DNA from: Glaciibacter superstes DSM 21135
GTDB taxonomy: Bacteria; Actinomycetota; Actinomycetes; Actinomycetales; Microbacteriaceae
Assembly: GCF_000421145.1 (NCBI RefSeq)
Contig: NZ_ATWH01000014.1
Coordinates: 62,001 to 126,000 of the forward strand
Length of the DNA stretch: 64,000 nt
Reading direction: 5' to 3'
Shown: positions 53,056 to 61,965 of the stretch, one piece after another
How the letters are laid out: every line of letters begins with the position of its first letter
Position numbering within the stretch: the stretch's first letter is position 1
Notes under the pieces: model-generated
The model's database searches: none
Told to the model about the DNA's origin: nothing
The model's input: only the letters and a program-made list of their open reading frames with translations
Program-made: the position numbers and the translations under genes

Positions 53056-54054
53056 TCAGCCGGTCGCGGAAGCCGCCGCGAGCGGCGCGCGGAGCGTTGC
53101 CGGCAGCGCGGCCACACGGCGTACGAAGTCGCCGAGGCGTTGGTAGACCTCCTGCGACTCCGGATGCGCGGCATCCTGCTGCCAGGTATGCCTGGTGTTC
53201 ACTCGATCGCGGGCGAAGACCATGGCATCGACGGGAAGGGAACGGCGCCGGAGCGCCTCGATGAAGTTGAGGTTCGCTTGGTAGAAGAAATCGCGTTCAG
53301 ACGTCGTCACGAAGACCGGCGGGAAGCCTTTGTCGAGCCACTCGATCGGCGACAGGAATCGTGCCGCGTCGCGCAGGGCTGTGCCGCGCCCGCGTTGCGG
53401 CAGCAGCATGCGCAAGAAATTCATTCCCAGGATGAAGCCGCGCTCGAACATCACAGAGAAATCGGCCATGCTGCAGTGCTGCACGAGGCCCCGCAGGTTC
53501 TGCGCTTCGACGCCCGGCGTGATTCCGTAGTGCGCGGCGAGGTCGTCGTGGAACGCCGACGCAGCGAGCAACGCGGCGATGTGCCCACCGGCAGAGTCGC
53601 CGCCGAGCACGATCCTGGTCGGGTCGCCGCCCCAGTCGGAGATGTTGCGGGCGACCCAGTCGAGCACCGCGTTGCCGTCTTCGACCATGTGGCGCAATTG
53701 GAAGCGGGTCGCCATGCGATAGTTCGCGTTGACGACGACCATGCCGTCTGCGGCCTGGCTGGCGCAGTATTTGGTCAGCGGCGCCTTGTCACCCGAGGTC
53801 CAGCCACCACCGTGGAAGTAGATGTATACCGGGAGGGGCTCCGTCGCATCCTTCGGTGTGAGCACGTCAAGACGATGCTGACGGATGCCGTCGCCGGCGT
53901 AGTCCTCGTCGAGGTGGTAGTCCACGGTGTCGAGTGGTTCCGCGTTGAACCGGTGCACCTCATCGGGGCCGGCCCCGGCCATGAGCGCGCGCCAGACCCA
54001 CACCGGAACGCGGGAGAGCGGGCTGGAGCCCGGAAGGGGAGTGCTGATGGCCAT
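53056..54054 (-). CDS. Hormone-sensitive-lipase-family esterase
   Basis: A 332-residue alpha/beta hydrolase with the HSL oxyanion motif YIYFHGGGW, nucleophile Ser in VLGGDSAGGHIAALL and a late Asp/His region (TSERDFFYQANLNF; TRHTWQQDA). It hydrolyses short-chain esters or related acyl derivatives. The start at 54054 has TACGCT 7 nt upstream (leaderless); a GTG at 54105 would add 17 residues. Confidence 0.83.
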   Translation of the reverse strand: MAISTPLPGSSPLSRVPVWVWRALMAGAGPDEVHRFNAEPLDTVDYHLDEDYAGDGIRQHRLDVLTPKDATEPLPVYIYFHGGGWTSGDKAPLTKYCASQAADGMVVVNANYRMATRFQLRHMVEDGNAVLDWVARNISDWGGDPTRIVLGGDSAGGHIAALLAASAFHDDLAAHYGITPGVEAQNLRGLVQHCSMADFSVMFERGFILGMNFLRMLLPQRGRGTALRDAARFLSPIEWLDKGFPPVFVTTSERDFFYQANLNFIEALRRRSLPVDAMVFARDRVNTRHTWQQDAAHPESQEVYQRLGDFVRRVAALPATLRAPLAAASATG

Positions 54055-54160
54055 TCGGGCGAGCGTAGGCGTCGCATCCGTGTCCCCGCTGGGAGACGGA
54101 TGCACGGAGGCTGGGAACCGGCGCGTGACAGCTGTCAGCCGCGGGGACTTCTTGCCGTTG

Positions 54161-54358
54161 TCATCCCCGCGGCGGGTACTGGCTCGACTTCAGCAGCCCG
54201 GCGAGGTGAGCGGCGTTCGCGGCGAGCGCCGCTGTCGTTGACGCGACCTCCTTGGGTACCTCTGGGAGGTCTTTGTAGTCCACCGTGCCCCCGGTAATTG
54301 ATCGCTGCCAGTGGTTGAGGTTCTGCGCAAAAGGGAGTACTTCTCGAGGGGGCGACAT
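54161..54358 (-). CDS. Small hypothetical protein (65 residues)
   Basis: The frame MSPPREVLPFAQNLNHWQRS... DYKDLPEVPKEVASTTAALAANAAHLAGLLKSS has codon use like its neighbours and a predicted helix (VASTTAALAANAAHLAGLL). There is no recognisable domain and no clear ribosome site, and it diverges from the phosphoesterase gene with its start only 22 bp away. It may be a genuine small protein or chance. Confidence 0.4.
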   Translation of the reverse strand: MSPPREVLPFAQNLNHWQRSITGGTVDYKDLPEVPKEVASTTAALAANAAHLAGLLKSSQYPPRG

Positions 54359-54380
54359 CGAACCAGGGGGAGGACCTCAC

Positions 54381-54914
54381 GTGGCGACCAGACTCCTTCT
54401 ACTGTCGGACACACATGTTCCGGCACGGGCGCGTGAGCTTCCGCCTCAGGTGTGGGAGGCGGTGGATGCCGCCGATGTCATCGTGCACGCCGGAGACTGG
54501 GTCGATCTGGCCACCTTCGAGGTGTTGGCGGCGCGTGCTCCCCGGCTGGTCGGTGTTTATGGGAACAACGACGGGACCGACCTTCGCGAGCGAATGCCGG
54601 AGGTCGCGCGATTCGAGCTCGATGGCATCCGTTTTGCGGTCGTGCACGAAACCGGCACGGCCGCCGGGCGCGAGGCGCGCGCTGATGAACGATTCACCGA
54701 GACGGACGTGCTCGTGTTCGGACACAGTCATATTCCGTGGGACGCCGTCTCCCCTGCCGGCATGCGGCTGCTGAACCCGGGCTCGCCCACCGACCGCCGG
54801 CGGCAACCTGCCAGCACGTTTATCACCGCCGTCGCCGACGCCGGCGCGCTGCGAGACGTCGAGTTGGTCGAGGTGCGGAAGGTGACGCCTGCGCCTCGAT
54901 TCCCCCGCGCCTGA
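54381..54914 (+). CDS. YfcE/MJ0936-type metallophosphoesterase
   Basis: A 177-residue calcineurin-like phosphoesterase with the metal motifs in order: LLSDTHVP, VIVHAGDW, VYGNNDG, VVHETG and VFGHSHIP, then LLNPGSPTDRR. These small enzymes hydrolyse phosphodiesters such as cyclic nucleotides in vitro; the physiological role is unknown. GTG start after GGGGGAGG. Confidence 0.88.
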   Translation: MATRLLLLSDTHVPARARELPPQVWEAVDAADVIVHAGDWVDLATFEVLAARAPRLVGVYGNNDGTDLRERMPEVARFELDGIRFAVVHETGTAAGREARADERFTETDVLVFGHSHIPWDAVSPAGMRLLNPGSPTDRRRQPASTFITAVADAGALRDVELVEVRKVTPAPRFPRA

Positions 54915-54977
54915 CACCGCTGACGTGCTTTCGGCTCGTGATGCGGTCACTCTTGATGGGACGGCATGGCCCGACCT

Positions 54978-55199
54978 CTAGCGGTCGGCGTTCCGCGGAT
55001 GCTGCCGGGCGACGCGCTCGTTCCCGTGCTTGTAGTTGCCCGTCACGCGAGCCATCACCAACTGCGGATCATCCCGCTCGATGTCGCTCAGAAACTGCGC
55101 CGCGGCATCCGCCCGCAGTTTCGCGGCGACCTTGCCGTGGTGCGTGACCACAACAACACCGTCGCTTTCACGAAACTCGAAGCCCTGCGCCTCTCCCAT
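54978..55199 (-). CDS. Hypothetical protein (73 residues)
   Basis: MGEAQGFEFRESDGVVVVTH... KVAAKLRADAAAQFLSDIERDDPQLVMARVTGNYKHGNERVA encodes a short beta-rich start, a helix and a basic Arg/His-rich end. I do not recognise a family with a known role. It diverges from trhO; the starts are 52 bp apart. ATG 55199 is chosen; the frame continues upstream to 55259 without a better signal. Confidence 0.6.
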   Translation of the reverse strand: MGEAQGFEFRESDGVVVVTHHGKVAAKLRADAAAQFLSDIERDDPQLVMARVTGNYKHGNERVARQHPRNADR

Positions 55200-55251
55200 G
55201 GCCACCGATCCTAAAGCAGTTCCCTCAGGCTGGCGCGGGTAAAATGAGGCG

Positions 55252-56223
55252 GTGGCCATTCCGAAGATCCTGCTCTACTACGTCTTCACCCCGCTGGCCG
55301 ACCCCGAAGCCGTGCGACTGTGGCAACGCGACCTCTGCGAAGGGCTGGGCCTTCGCGGTCGCATCCTCATCTCGAAAGACGGTCTCAACGGCACCGTCGG
55401 TGGTGAGCTGAACGCCGTCAAGCGATACCTCCGCAAAACCCGCGATTACGCTCCGTTCAAGAATCTCGACGTCAAGTGGAGCGAGGGAACCGGGCTCGAC
55501 GACGATGGGCAGAGCCTCGACTTTCCCCGGCTGGTCGTGAAGGTACGAGACGAGATCGTCAGCTTCGGCGCACCGGGTGAACTGCAGGTCGATGCCGACG
55601 GTGTGGTCGGTGGCGGCGCGAAGCTGGCGCCGGCCGAGCTGCACGACCTGGTCGCAGAGCGCGGCGACGACGTGGTGTTCTTCGACGGCCGCAACGCGTT
55701 CGAAGCCGAGATCGGCAGATTCAAGAACGCGGTCGTTCCCGATGTCGCCAACACCCGGGAGTTCGTAGCCGAGCTCGACAGCGGCAAATACGACCACCTC
55801 AAAGACAAGCCGGTCGTCACCTACTGCACCGGTGGCATCCGTTGTGAAGTGCTGAGTGGTCTGATGAAGGCGCGCGGATTCGACGAGGTCTACCAGCTCG
55901 ATGGCGGCATCGCTCGGTACGGCGAGGCGTTCGGCGATGACGGCCTGTGGAACGGCTCACTGTATGTCTTCGACCAGCGGATGTCTGTCGACTTCAGCAA
56001 CCACGCCGCCGTCATCGGGCAGTGCCAGGTATGCGGTGACGCAACGAAGAACATGCTCAACTGCCGCGACCTGTCGTGTCGGGAACAACTCGTGGTCTGT
56101 CAGGGCTGCGTTGCCCAGGCCACACCCGCCTGCGCTGTCCACGCCACCGACGTGGCTAACTCAGGTGATTCCGGACAGTCCTTGCCCGCCGCCGCGGAAT
56201 CACGCGGACTGGCCGCACCCTGA
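55252..56223 (+). CDS. trhO: tRNA uridine(34) hydroxylase, rhodanese family
   Basis: The 323-residue protein matches TrhO (YceA): N-terminal alpha-beta domain ([47 protein letters not shown]), rhodanese domain with active-site Cys192 in [22 protein letters not shown], and a C-terminal Cys-rich part ([19 protein letters not shown] ... CQGC). It hydroxylates the wobble uridine to 5-hydroxyuridine. The GTG start has TAAAAT exactly 6 nt upstream, a textbook leaderless signal. A 14-bp inverted repeat spans its end. Confidence 0.9.
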   Translation: MAIPKILLYYVFTPLADPEAVRLWQRDLCEGLGLRGRILISKDGLNGTVGGELNAVKRYLRKTRDYAPFKNLDVKWSEGTGLDDDGQSLDFPRLVVKVRDEIVSFGAPGELQVDADGVVGGGAKLAPAELHDLVAERGDDVVFFDGRNAFEAEIGRFKNAVVPDVANTREFVAELDSGKYDHLKDKPVVTYCTGGIRCEVLSGLMKARGFDEVYQLDGGIARYGEAFGDDGLWNGSLYVFDQRMSVDFSNHAAVIGQCQVCGDATKNMLNCRDLSCREQLVVCQGCVAQATPACAVHATDVANSGDSGQSLPAAAESRGLAAP

Positions 56224-56247
56224 GCCCGTTCCTCCTGAGTTAGCCAC
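56152..56247. repeat. 14-bp inverted repeat around the trhO stop
   Basis: GTGGCTAACTCAGG (56152-56165) is inside trhO, and its exact complement CCTGAGTTAGCCAC (56234-56247) lies just past the stop. The 68-bp interval also holds TGATTCC/GGAATCA. It could be a long-loop terminator or the footprint of a local inverted duplication. Confidence 0.75.
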
Positions 56248-56318
56248 TCGCTCTGCCCTGGGTTTGCACTCGCTGCCGCGTCGTCGCTTCGGCACGGCGG
56301 CACGGGTACAGTGGCCGG

Positions 56319-56831
56319 ATGACGGAGACCGACAGTGAATGGGAACAACGAGCGGCCACGCTATGGGCGACCCTCGACGAGCTCGATGGGGTGAAGTTCC
56401 TTGCGCGGATAGATGCCCTTGCCGCCGAATTGCCGGCCGGGAGCGCCGTCTCCGCGTTCGAGCGTGCGGCCGCCCGCGACTCGACCGGCCACTCCGACCT
56501 CGCGATTCCGCTCTACCGGGAAGCCCTCGAGACCGGCCTCACCGGAGAACGCCGGCGACGAGCCGTCATCCAGCTGGCCAGCTCGTTGCGCAATCTCGGC
56601 AAGGCGGAGGAGAGTGCCGCCATCCTGGAAGAGGAACGCGGTCGGGAGTCCAGCAATCTCGACGACGCGCTCAGCGCCGTTCTCGCCCTTGCCCTGACCG
56701 ATGTGGGCCGCGAACGCGAAGCGGTGAGCATCGCCGTCGCGGCGCTCGCTCCGCATCTGCCCCGCTACCAGCGCTCGATGGCGAACTATGCGCGGCTGCT
56801 CGTCGAAGCGGACCCAGGCGTCACGGCATAG
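56319..56831 (+). CDS. Tetratricopeptide-repeat protein
   Basis: This 170-residue, mostly helical protein contains degenerate TPR helices (HSDLAIPLYREALETGLTGERRRRAVIQLASSLRNLGKAEESAAILEEE; SAVLALALTDVGREREAVSIAVAAL). It resembles the TPR_5-type proteins common in actinobacteria. Partner unknown. TACAGT lies exactly 6 nt before the ATG (leaderless). The 3' end overlaps the convergent membrane gene by 11 bp. Confidence 0.8.
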   Translation: MTETDSEWEQRAATLWATLDELDGVKFLARIDALAAELPAGSAVSAFERAAARDSTGHSDLAIPLYREALETGLTGERRRRAVIQLASSLRNLGKAEESAAILEEERGRESSNLDDALSAVLALALTDVGREREAVSIAVAALAPHLPRYQRSMANYARLLVEADPGVTA

Positions 56832-57324
56832 GCCGCAGGTCTGTCGCGCCAGAAGCATCCGTCGCCGTCGCCACGGAAGCGGCGAGCGATCGGCCCCGCG
56901 GCCGACGCGCATACTCCCTCGCGGTGGTGCTTGAGAGTGCCAGCAGGATCAAGATGTCCAGTGCCAGTGTGAGGAGCGTCGTCCGGAGTGTGATTTCAAC
57001 GCCGTTGTCCCACCAGCCCAAAAACGCGATCACAATGCTGAATGTGGCGTAGGCCATCGACATGATGCGAGCCCAGTTGTGACCGAGGAAGACGAACACC
57101 GCGAGCACAAAGTAGATCAGCAAGGCAAACCCATATGCGCCGAGCAGGACCGCCAGGACGACACTCGCCTCCTCGTCGCTCAGTGCAAGATTCTGGCCGT
57201 CGATGATGAGGGTGCGGGCAAATTCCTTAAGGAACACGGCCTCGACGATGATGACCGCGAACCCGGATACCGAGCGGGCACACATGAGGATCGCGCCGAT
57301 CCTGGTCGCCTGCGGCTTCTTCAT
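56821..57324 (-). CDS. Hypothetical membrane protein (4 TM)
   Basis: A 167-residue protein with hydrophobic segments at about residues 9-33, 52-80, 82-105 and 112-130, and a basic Arg/Ala-rich cytoplasmic tail. Its start overlaps the stop of the LssY-type gene by 4 bp (ATGA), so the two form an operon. Function unknown. Confidence 0.75.
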   Translation of the reverse strand: MKKPQATRIGAILMCARSVSGFAVIIVEAVFLKEFARTLIIDGQNLALSDEEASVVLAVLLGAYGFALLIYFVLAVFVFLGHNWARIMSMAYATFSIVIAFLGWWDNGVEITLRTTLLTLALDILILLALSSTTAREYARRPRGRSLAASVATATDASGATDLRPMP

Positions 57325-58271
57325 GACACCCCCCGCAGTTCGACGACGGGGGCCTCCTGCTCGAACACATCGGCGGGAAGCTTCTCCCCGTCGACCTGGA
57401 TGCGACGCAGGTCGATCACCGGAAGGTCGCCATCCGTCTGGATGGTGTCGCCTCCGCCGTTCCGGGAGTGGTAACCGGTGGCGAAGTCACGGATCAGCAC
57501 GACCCGCGCCGCCGGCTCCGTGGTGCGGATTGTGTGGATGATGTGGTCACGCTCGATGTCGGTGTTCTCGTCGATCTTGTGGGTGATCTGCAGGGTGAAC
57601 AAAGAGAATCCGACCGCACGGTCGAAGGTTCCGGCCGCAACCCAGTCGACACGGTGGCCGCCTGGCAGCATCCAGCCGGTCGGACACTTCCAGAACCGCA
57701 CGTGGTGGCGTTTGGCCGGGTTGTTCTCGACCTCCTGCTGATAGGCGAAGTCCTGTTGCCGCCCGAACAGCCGCAGCGGGCTCACCGGCGCCTCGTCGTA
57801 GCTGCGCCTGGTGAGAGTCGAGACAATAATCCGCCTGGTCGAGGCGAAGGTGATCTCATCCGCCCGCGTCCAGCCCGCGTTGGTCATGGCCAGGTGAAGT
57901 TGCCGCTCCGTGCCGTTCACGGCCAGGTTGACCGGGTCGCCGAGCAAGCCGTCGCTGGTGCGGGTACGCCCGATAAAGTAGTCGGGAACGTAGAGCTGGG
58001 TGAGGATGCGATGCAAACGTGGCAGCACCAGGTAGGCGATGAGCAGCCAGAACACCAGGACGAAGCCGATCGCCCACCAGCCCCAGGTGAAGCTCTCGGT
58101 GAACACCAGGTAGGCGAGCCAGACGGCGGCTGCGCCGGCGAAGACGAAGAAGAAGTTGTCGAGCGCTCGGTTGACCGAGAATCGCTTGCGGGCTCCGCGT
58201 ACTTTCGTGTGCTCTGGCGGTGCCGCCGGCTCGGACGGCGGCTGCGACCCCACTTTCACGGTGTCTGGCAT
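57321..58271 (-). CDS. Membrane protein with LssY C-terminal-like domain
   Basis: This 316-residue protein has two membrane segments near the N terminus (FFFVFAGAAAVWLAYLVF and WWAIGFVLVFWLLIAYLVL) and then a soluble domain with DPVNLAVNGTERQLHLAMTNAGWTRADEI, FAYQQEVENNPAKRHHVRFWKCP and DHIIHTIRTTEPAARVVLIRDF. This matches the LssY_C domain often attached to PAP2 phosphatases, here without one. ATG 58271 is chosen; longer readings lack coding character. Confidence 0.78.
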   Translation of the reverse strand: MPDTVKVGSQPPSEPAAPPEHTKVRGARKRFSVNRALDNFFFVFAGAAAVWLAYLVFTESFTWGWWAIGFVLVFWLLIAYLVLPRLHRILTQLYVPDYFIGRTRTSDGLLGDPVNLAVNGTERQLHLAMTNAGWTRADEITFASTRRIIVSTLTRRSYDEAPVSPLRLFGRQQDFAYQQEVENNPAKRHHVRFWKCPTGWMLPGGHRVDWVAAGTFDRAVGFSLFTLQITHKIDENTDIERDHIIHTIRTTEPAARVVLIRDFATGYHSRNGGGDTIQTDGDLPVIDLRRIQVDGEKLPADVFEQEAPVVELRGVS

Positions 58272-58345
58272 ACGGCCAATGTTAGGGCGTGAGGGGCGGC
58301 ATCCGTAGGCTTGGTCGTAGCGATGGCACCCGATCTGGAGGCACA

Positions 58346-59629
58346 ATGACGTCCGACCCTGCAGCATTCGAGCCCGCCACGTCTGAAACCGGGGCTTTCG
58401 ACGTGGATGCGGTTCGAGCCCACTTCCCCGCCCTCGCCACCGGAGTCGCCCACTTCGACGGACCCGGCGGCACACAGGCACCGAGGCTGGTCGGCGAGGC
58501 GATCGCGTCAACGCTGACCGGCCCGCTCTCCAACCGCGGATCAAGCAGTGAATCAGAACGCAACGCGGATGCTGCGGTGGCGGAATTCAGGCAGGCAGCG
58601 GCAGACCTGTTGAACGCGGACCCTCGCGGAATCGTCTACGGGCGGAGTGCCACGCAGCTCACCTACGATTTCTCCAGGCACCTGTCTCGCGGGTGGAAGA
58701 TCGGCGATGAGATCGTCGTCACCCGCCTGGATCACGACTCGAACATCAGGCCGTGGGTGCAGGCGGCAGAACGCGCAGGCGCCGTCGTGCGTTGGGTGGG
58801 ATTCAACCCGAGCACGGGTGAACTGTCCGCCGACGCGGTCGGGGCTGTGCTCAGCGAACGCACCAGGCTCGTCGCCGTGACCGCGGCATCGAACCTGATC
58901 GGAACGCGGCCGCCGCTGGCCGCGATCGCGCGGCTGGTGCACGAGGTCGGCGCCCTGTTCTACGTGGACGGCGTGCATTACACGGCCCACGCATCCGTCG
59001 ACCTGGCCTCGATGGGCGCGGATTTCTTCACCTGCTCGCCATACAAGTTTCTCGGGCCGCATTGCGCCGTGCTCGCGGCCGCACCGGCACTGCTCGAGAG
59101 CATCATGCCAGACAAGCTGTTGCCGTCGACCAACGCAGTGCCTGAGCGTTTTGAGTTCGGCACTCTGCCGTACGAGACGATGGCGGGTGTGACGGCGGCG
59201 GTCGATTTCCTCGCGTGGCTCGGCGAGAGCGGCAGCAGTGATGCTCCGCGGGCGACGGATGCAGTGGATGCAGAACGTCGGGCGCGGCTCGTTGCGTCAT
59301 CCATAGCCGTAGAGGCATATGAAAATGAGCTGCGCGCTGCTCTGGAAGTCGGTCTCGCGGGAATGCTCGGCGTGACCGTGCATTCCCGGGCGCCGGAACG
59401 CACGCCGACGCTGCTGGTCACCTTCGAAGGCCGCGATCCGGCGCACGCGGCGAGGTATCTGGCCGAGCGAGACATCCTCGCTCCGGCCGATTCGTTCTAC
59501 GCGCTCGAGGCGTCACGCTGGCTCGGTCTCGGCGACCACGGCGGCCTGCGCGTCGGCCTGGCTCCGTACAACACCCGTGCGGAGGTCGACCGTCTGCTCA
59601 CGGCCCTGGCCGACTTCACCCGGGTGTAG
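58346..59629 (+). CDS. Cysteine desulfurase-like class V PLP enzyme
   Basis: The 427-residue protein has the class V aminotransferase fold: FPALATGVAHFDGPGGTQAP, EIVVTRLDHDSNIRPWVQAAERAG, FYVDGVHYTAHASVDLASMGADFFTCSPYKFLGPH (PLP Asp and Schiff-base Lys). It belongs to the subfamily related to cysteine desulfurases whose sulfur role is unproven; no isc/suf genes are close. GGAGG precedes the ATG. A REP-like palindrome follows. Confidence 0.85.
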   Translation: MTSDPAAFEPATSETGAFDVDAVRAHFPALATGVAHFDGPGGTQAPRLVGEAIASTLTGPLSNRGSSSESERNADAAVAEFRQAAADLLNADPRGIVYGRSATQLTYDFSRHLSRGWKIGDEIVVTRLDHDSNIRPWVQAAERAGAVVRWVGFNPSTGELSADAVGAVLSERTRLVAVTAASNLIGTRPPLAAIARLVHEVGALFYVDGVHYTAHASVDLASMGADFFTCSPYKFLGPHCAVLAAAPALLESIMPDKLLPSTNAVPERFEFGTLPYETMAGVTAAVDFLAWLGESGSSDAPRATDAVDAERRARLVASSIAVEAYENELRAALEVGLAGMLGVTVHSRAPERTPTLLVTFEGRDPAHAARYLAERDILAPADSFYALEASRWLGLGDHGGLRVGLAPYNTRAEVDRLLTALADFTRV

Positions 59630-59648
59630 TTCCGTTTCGCCCCCGCGC

Positions 59649-59697
59649 GTGCGGTCAAATCGTCGTTTGCCGCGCTGAAGCGACGATTTGAGCGCAC
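59649..59697. repeat. 17-bp palindrome, REP-like copy 3
   Basis: GTGCGGTCAAATCGTCG (59649-59665) and CGACGATTTGAGCGCAC (59681-59697) pair with a single mismatch around 15 nt. It shares GTGCGGTCAAAT and CGTCG with the copy at 27441. It lies 19 bp after one gene and before another on the same strand, so it likely terminates the first. Confidence 0.85.
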
Positions 59698-59727
59698 TCG
59701 TGGCCGAATGTGTGGGAGCGTTCTTCT

Positions 59728-61377
59728 GTGCTCACTACTCCCACAGAAATGCCAGCGGCCGCATCGATACCGGCAGAGACTCTGTTCATCGGCACCGTCA
59801 TCACGGTCGCACCAGAGAATCCGCGCGCCGAGGCGCTGCTCGCGCGGGGCGGCCGCATCGTCGCGGTCGGAGACGAGTCGTCAGTGCGGGCCGCGGCCTC
59901 GGCGGATGCGCAGGTCGTCGAGCTCGGCTCCCGCGCGCTCCTGCCCGGCTTCGTCGAAGCACACGGGCATCCGACCGACACCGCCATTGCGCTCAGCCGG
60001 TACATGATCGATATCCGCCCCGTCACCATCGCCGCCGCAGCCGATGTTATGACGGCCATCCGTGACGGCGTCGCCGCCCGGCCAGACGGCGCGTACTTCA
60101 CCGGCTGGGACAGCCTCCTGCAATCCGGCCTCGAAGAGCCGGGCATCGAGCTGCTCGATGAGATCGGCGGCGGCACCCCCATCGTGATCCTGCACAACTC
60201 CGGCCACGTGGTCTACTTCAACACCGCCGCCGCACACGCCGCAGGCATCGACAAGAACTCCCCCAACCCCGTCGGCTCGCACTGGGTGAGAGACGACGCA
60301 GGCGAACTGACCGGCAAGGGGTTCGAGGTCGGCGCCTTCTTCGCCCTCCTCGGAGGAGTGCTGCAGGATGCCCAGCGCGAGCTCCCCGCCCTGCTCACCA
60401 CCTACCTCACGGGGCTCAACGCCGTCGGCATCACCACCGTCAGCGACATGAGCTGGACACACGCCAAGGCTCCCGCCCTTGAAGCACTGCGCCAAACAGG
60501 TGTCACCGCCCGGTTGCGCCTTTACGAGATGTCGGTGCCTGGCGCTTCGGCATCCGTGCCCCTCGTCAATGGCGACGATCTGATCAGCCAGGTCGGCGTC
60601 AAGACGTGGGCAGACGGCTCGCCGTGGGTCGGGAACATCCTGCTGTCGTTCCCTTACCTCGACACTCCGGCCGCTCGCGCCGTCGGCATCGAGCCCGGCT
60701 CGAAGGGCTCGGCGAACTACACCCGCGAGCAACTCGACGGCATCGTCGACCAGTACTTCCCCCATGGCTGGCAACTGGCCTGTCACGCGCACGGCGACCT
60801 CGCCATCGATATGGTGCTCGACTGCTGGGAAGCGCTCCTGGAACGATCGCCGCGCGCCGACCACCGGCTGCGGCTCGAGCACGTCGGAACGATGAACCCG
60901 GCGCAGTTCGAACGGGCTGCACGCCTCGGCGTCACGGTGAGCTTCCTGATCGACCACGTCTACTACTGGGGCGAGGTGCTGGTGAACGACCTGTTCGGGC
61001 CAGAGCACGGCGGGTCGTGGACGGATGCCCGCGCCGCCCTTGACGCCGGGCTGCGGATCTCCCTGCACAATGACGGGTCGGTGACGCCGGCTGAGCCGCT
61101 GCGGAACATGATGGTGGCCATCACCCGCGCCACCCGCTCCGGCGGGCACCTCGACGAGGTTCCAGGCATCACCCTGGAGGAGGCGATTCGGGCGCAGACC
61201 ATCGACGCGGCCTGGCAGGTGCAGGCCGAACAGCTGGTGGGAAGCCTCGAGGTCGGCAAGTACGCCGACCTGGTCGTGCTCTCCGCCGATCCGTTCACGG
61301 TGACCCCGGATCAGCTGCCTGCGCTCACTGTGGAGTCGACTTATCTGGCCGGCGCACCCGTCTACCAGCGGAACTGA
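59728..61377 (+). CDS. Amidohydrolase family 3 (YtcJ-like)
   Basis: The 549-residue protein shows LLPGFVEAHGHPTDTA (metal HxH), PIVILHNSGHVVYFNTAAA, VGVKTWADGSPWVG, QLACHAHGDLAIDMVLD, RLEHVGTMN and SLHNDGSVTPAEPLRNMMVA, in the order of YtcJ-like metal-dependent hydrolases. Such enzymes act on amides or ring C-N bonds; substrate unknown. Start chosen at GTG 59728; ATG 59710 and ATG 59749 are alternatives without strong signals. Confidence 0.83.
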   Translation: MLTTPTEMPAAASIPAETLFIGTVITVAPENPRAEALLARGGRIVAVGDESSVRAAASADAQVVELGSRALLPGFVEAHGHPTDTAIALSRYMIDIRPVTIAAAADVMTAIRDGVAARPDGAYFTGWDSLLQSGLEEPGIELLDEIGGGTPIVILHNSGHVVYFNTAAAHAAGIDKNSPNPVGSHWVRDDAGELTGKGFEVGAFFALLGGVLQDAQRELPALLTTYLTGLNAVGITTVSDMSWTHAKAPALEALRQTGVTARLRLYEMSVPGASASVPLVNGDDLISQVGVKTWADGSPWVGNILLSFPYLDTPAARAVGIEPGSKGSANYTREQLDGIVDQYFPHGWQLACHAHGDLAIDMVLDCWEALLERSPRADHRLRLEHVGTMNPAQFERAARLGVTVSFLIDHVYYWGEVLVNDLFGPEHGGSWTDARAALDAGLRISLHNDGSVTPAEPLRNMMVAITRATRSGGHLDEVPGITLEEAIRAQTIDAAWQVQAEQLVGSLEVGKYADLVVLSADPFTVTPDQLPALTVESTYLAGAPVYQRN

Positions 61378-61421
61378 TCGGGATTGCTTGATGGTGTAGC
61401 TGGCCCGCTGTCGGGGTCGCG

Positions 61422-61877
61422 TCAGGAGGGCTGAGGGCCGTGGCTCGCAAGGACCTTTCTGAGCAGGGCTCTGAGTTGCACCCGTTCATTCTGATCCAGG
61501 CCCTGTAGAAGGTCGTTTTGAATTTCATGGGCGATGGCTTCCAACTCGTCGAGGTGTCGCGCCCCTTGGGCTGTGATTGTGACGGTGTTGCGTCGACGAT
61601 CGGTTGGATTCGGCATCCGGTGAACGTGATGGGCGCCCTCGAGGCGTCCGACGACTTCGTTGACGTCGTTGCGGTCTAGCCCAAGACTTCTCCCGATATC
61701 GGCCTGGCTCAAGGGCCCGAACTGCTGAAGGGCAGCGAGAACGGCGAAGTCGGCTCGACCACCGAGAGGCATCCGGCTCGACGTCAGGCGGGCCCCGAGG
61801 GTGGCGATCTTTCCGGATTGCCACTGCGTAAGGGATTCGAGGCGGCCGGGAGGCCGTAGCGGGTCTTCGTTAGGCAT
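61422..61877 (-). CDS. MarR-family regulator
   Basis: A 151-residue winged-helix protein: LAALQQFGPLSQADIGRSLGLDRNDVNEVVGRLEGAHHVHRMPNPTDRRRNTVTITAQGARHLDELE is the MarR DNA-binding core with its wing (DRR). It diverges from an SDR/monooxygenase pair and probably represses both until an aromatic or oxidant signal appears. TATGCT lies exactly 6 nt before the ATG (leaderless), adjacent to one of the two operator-like palindromes. Confidence 0.88.
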   Translation of the reverse strand: MPNEDPLRPPGRLESLTQWQSGKIATLGARLTSSRMPLGGRADFAVLAALQQFGPLSQADIGRSLGLDRNDVNEVVGRLEGAHHVHRMPNPTDRRRNTVTITAQGARHLDELEAIAHEIQNDLLQGLDQNERVQLRALLRKVLASHGPQPS

Positions 61878-61891
61878 ACGTCCAGCATAAC

Positions 61892-61951
61892 CGTTGGACA
61901 AACCAACGATCTGGGTATATGTTGGCTCAAACAACGTTGGTTAGGCCAACA
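61892..61951. promoter_or_regulatory. Two matching palindromes, probable MarR operators
   Basis: CGTTGG-N5-CCAACG (61892-61908) is perfect; CGTTGG-N5-CCAACA (61935-61951) has one mismatch. Their centres are 43 bp apart, about four helical turns. The first lies next to the marR -10, the second just before the SDR ribosome site, so each direction has its own site. Confidence 0.8.
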
Positions 61952-61965
61952 TAAAGGAGAAATTC

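Noticed and set aside
54961..55214. Plus-strand frame opposite the 73-residue hypothetical protein
   Set aside because: It has no ribosome site and lies antisense to a frame with better codon use.
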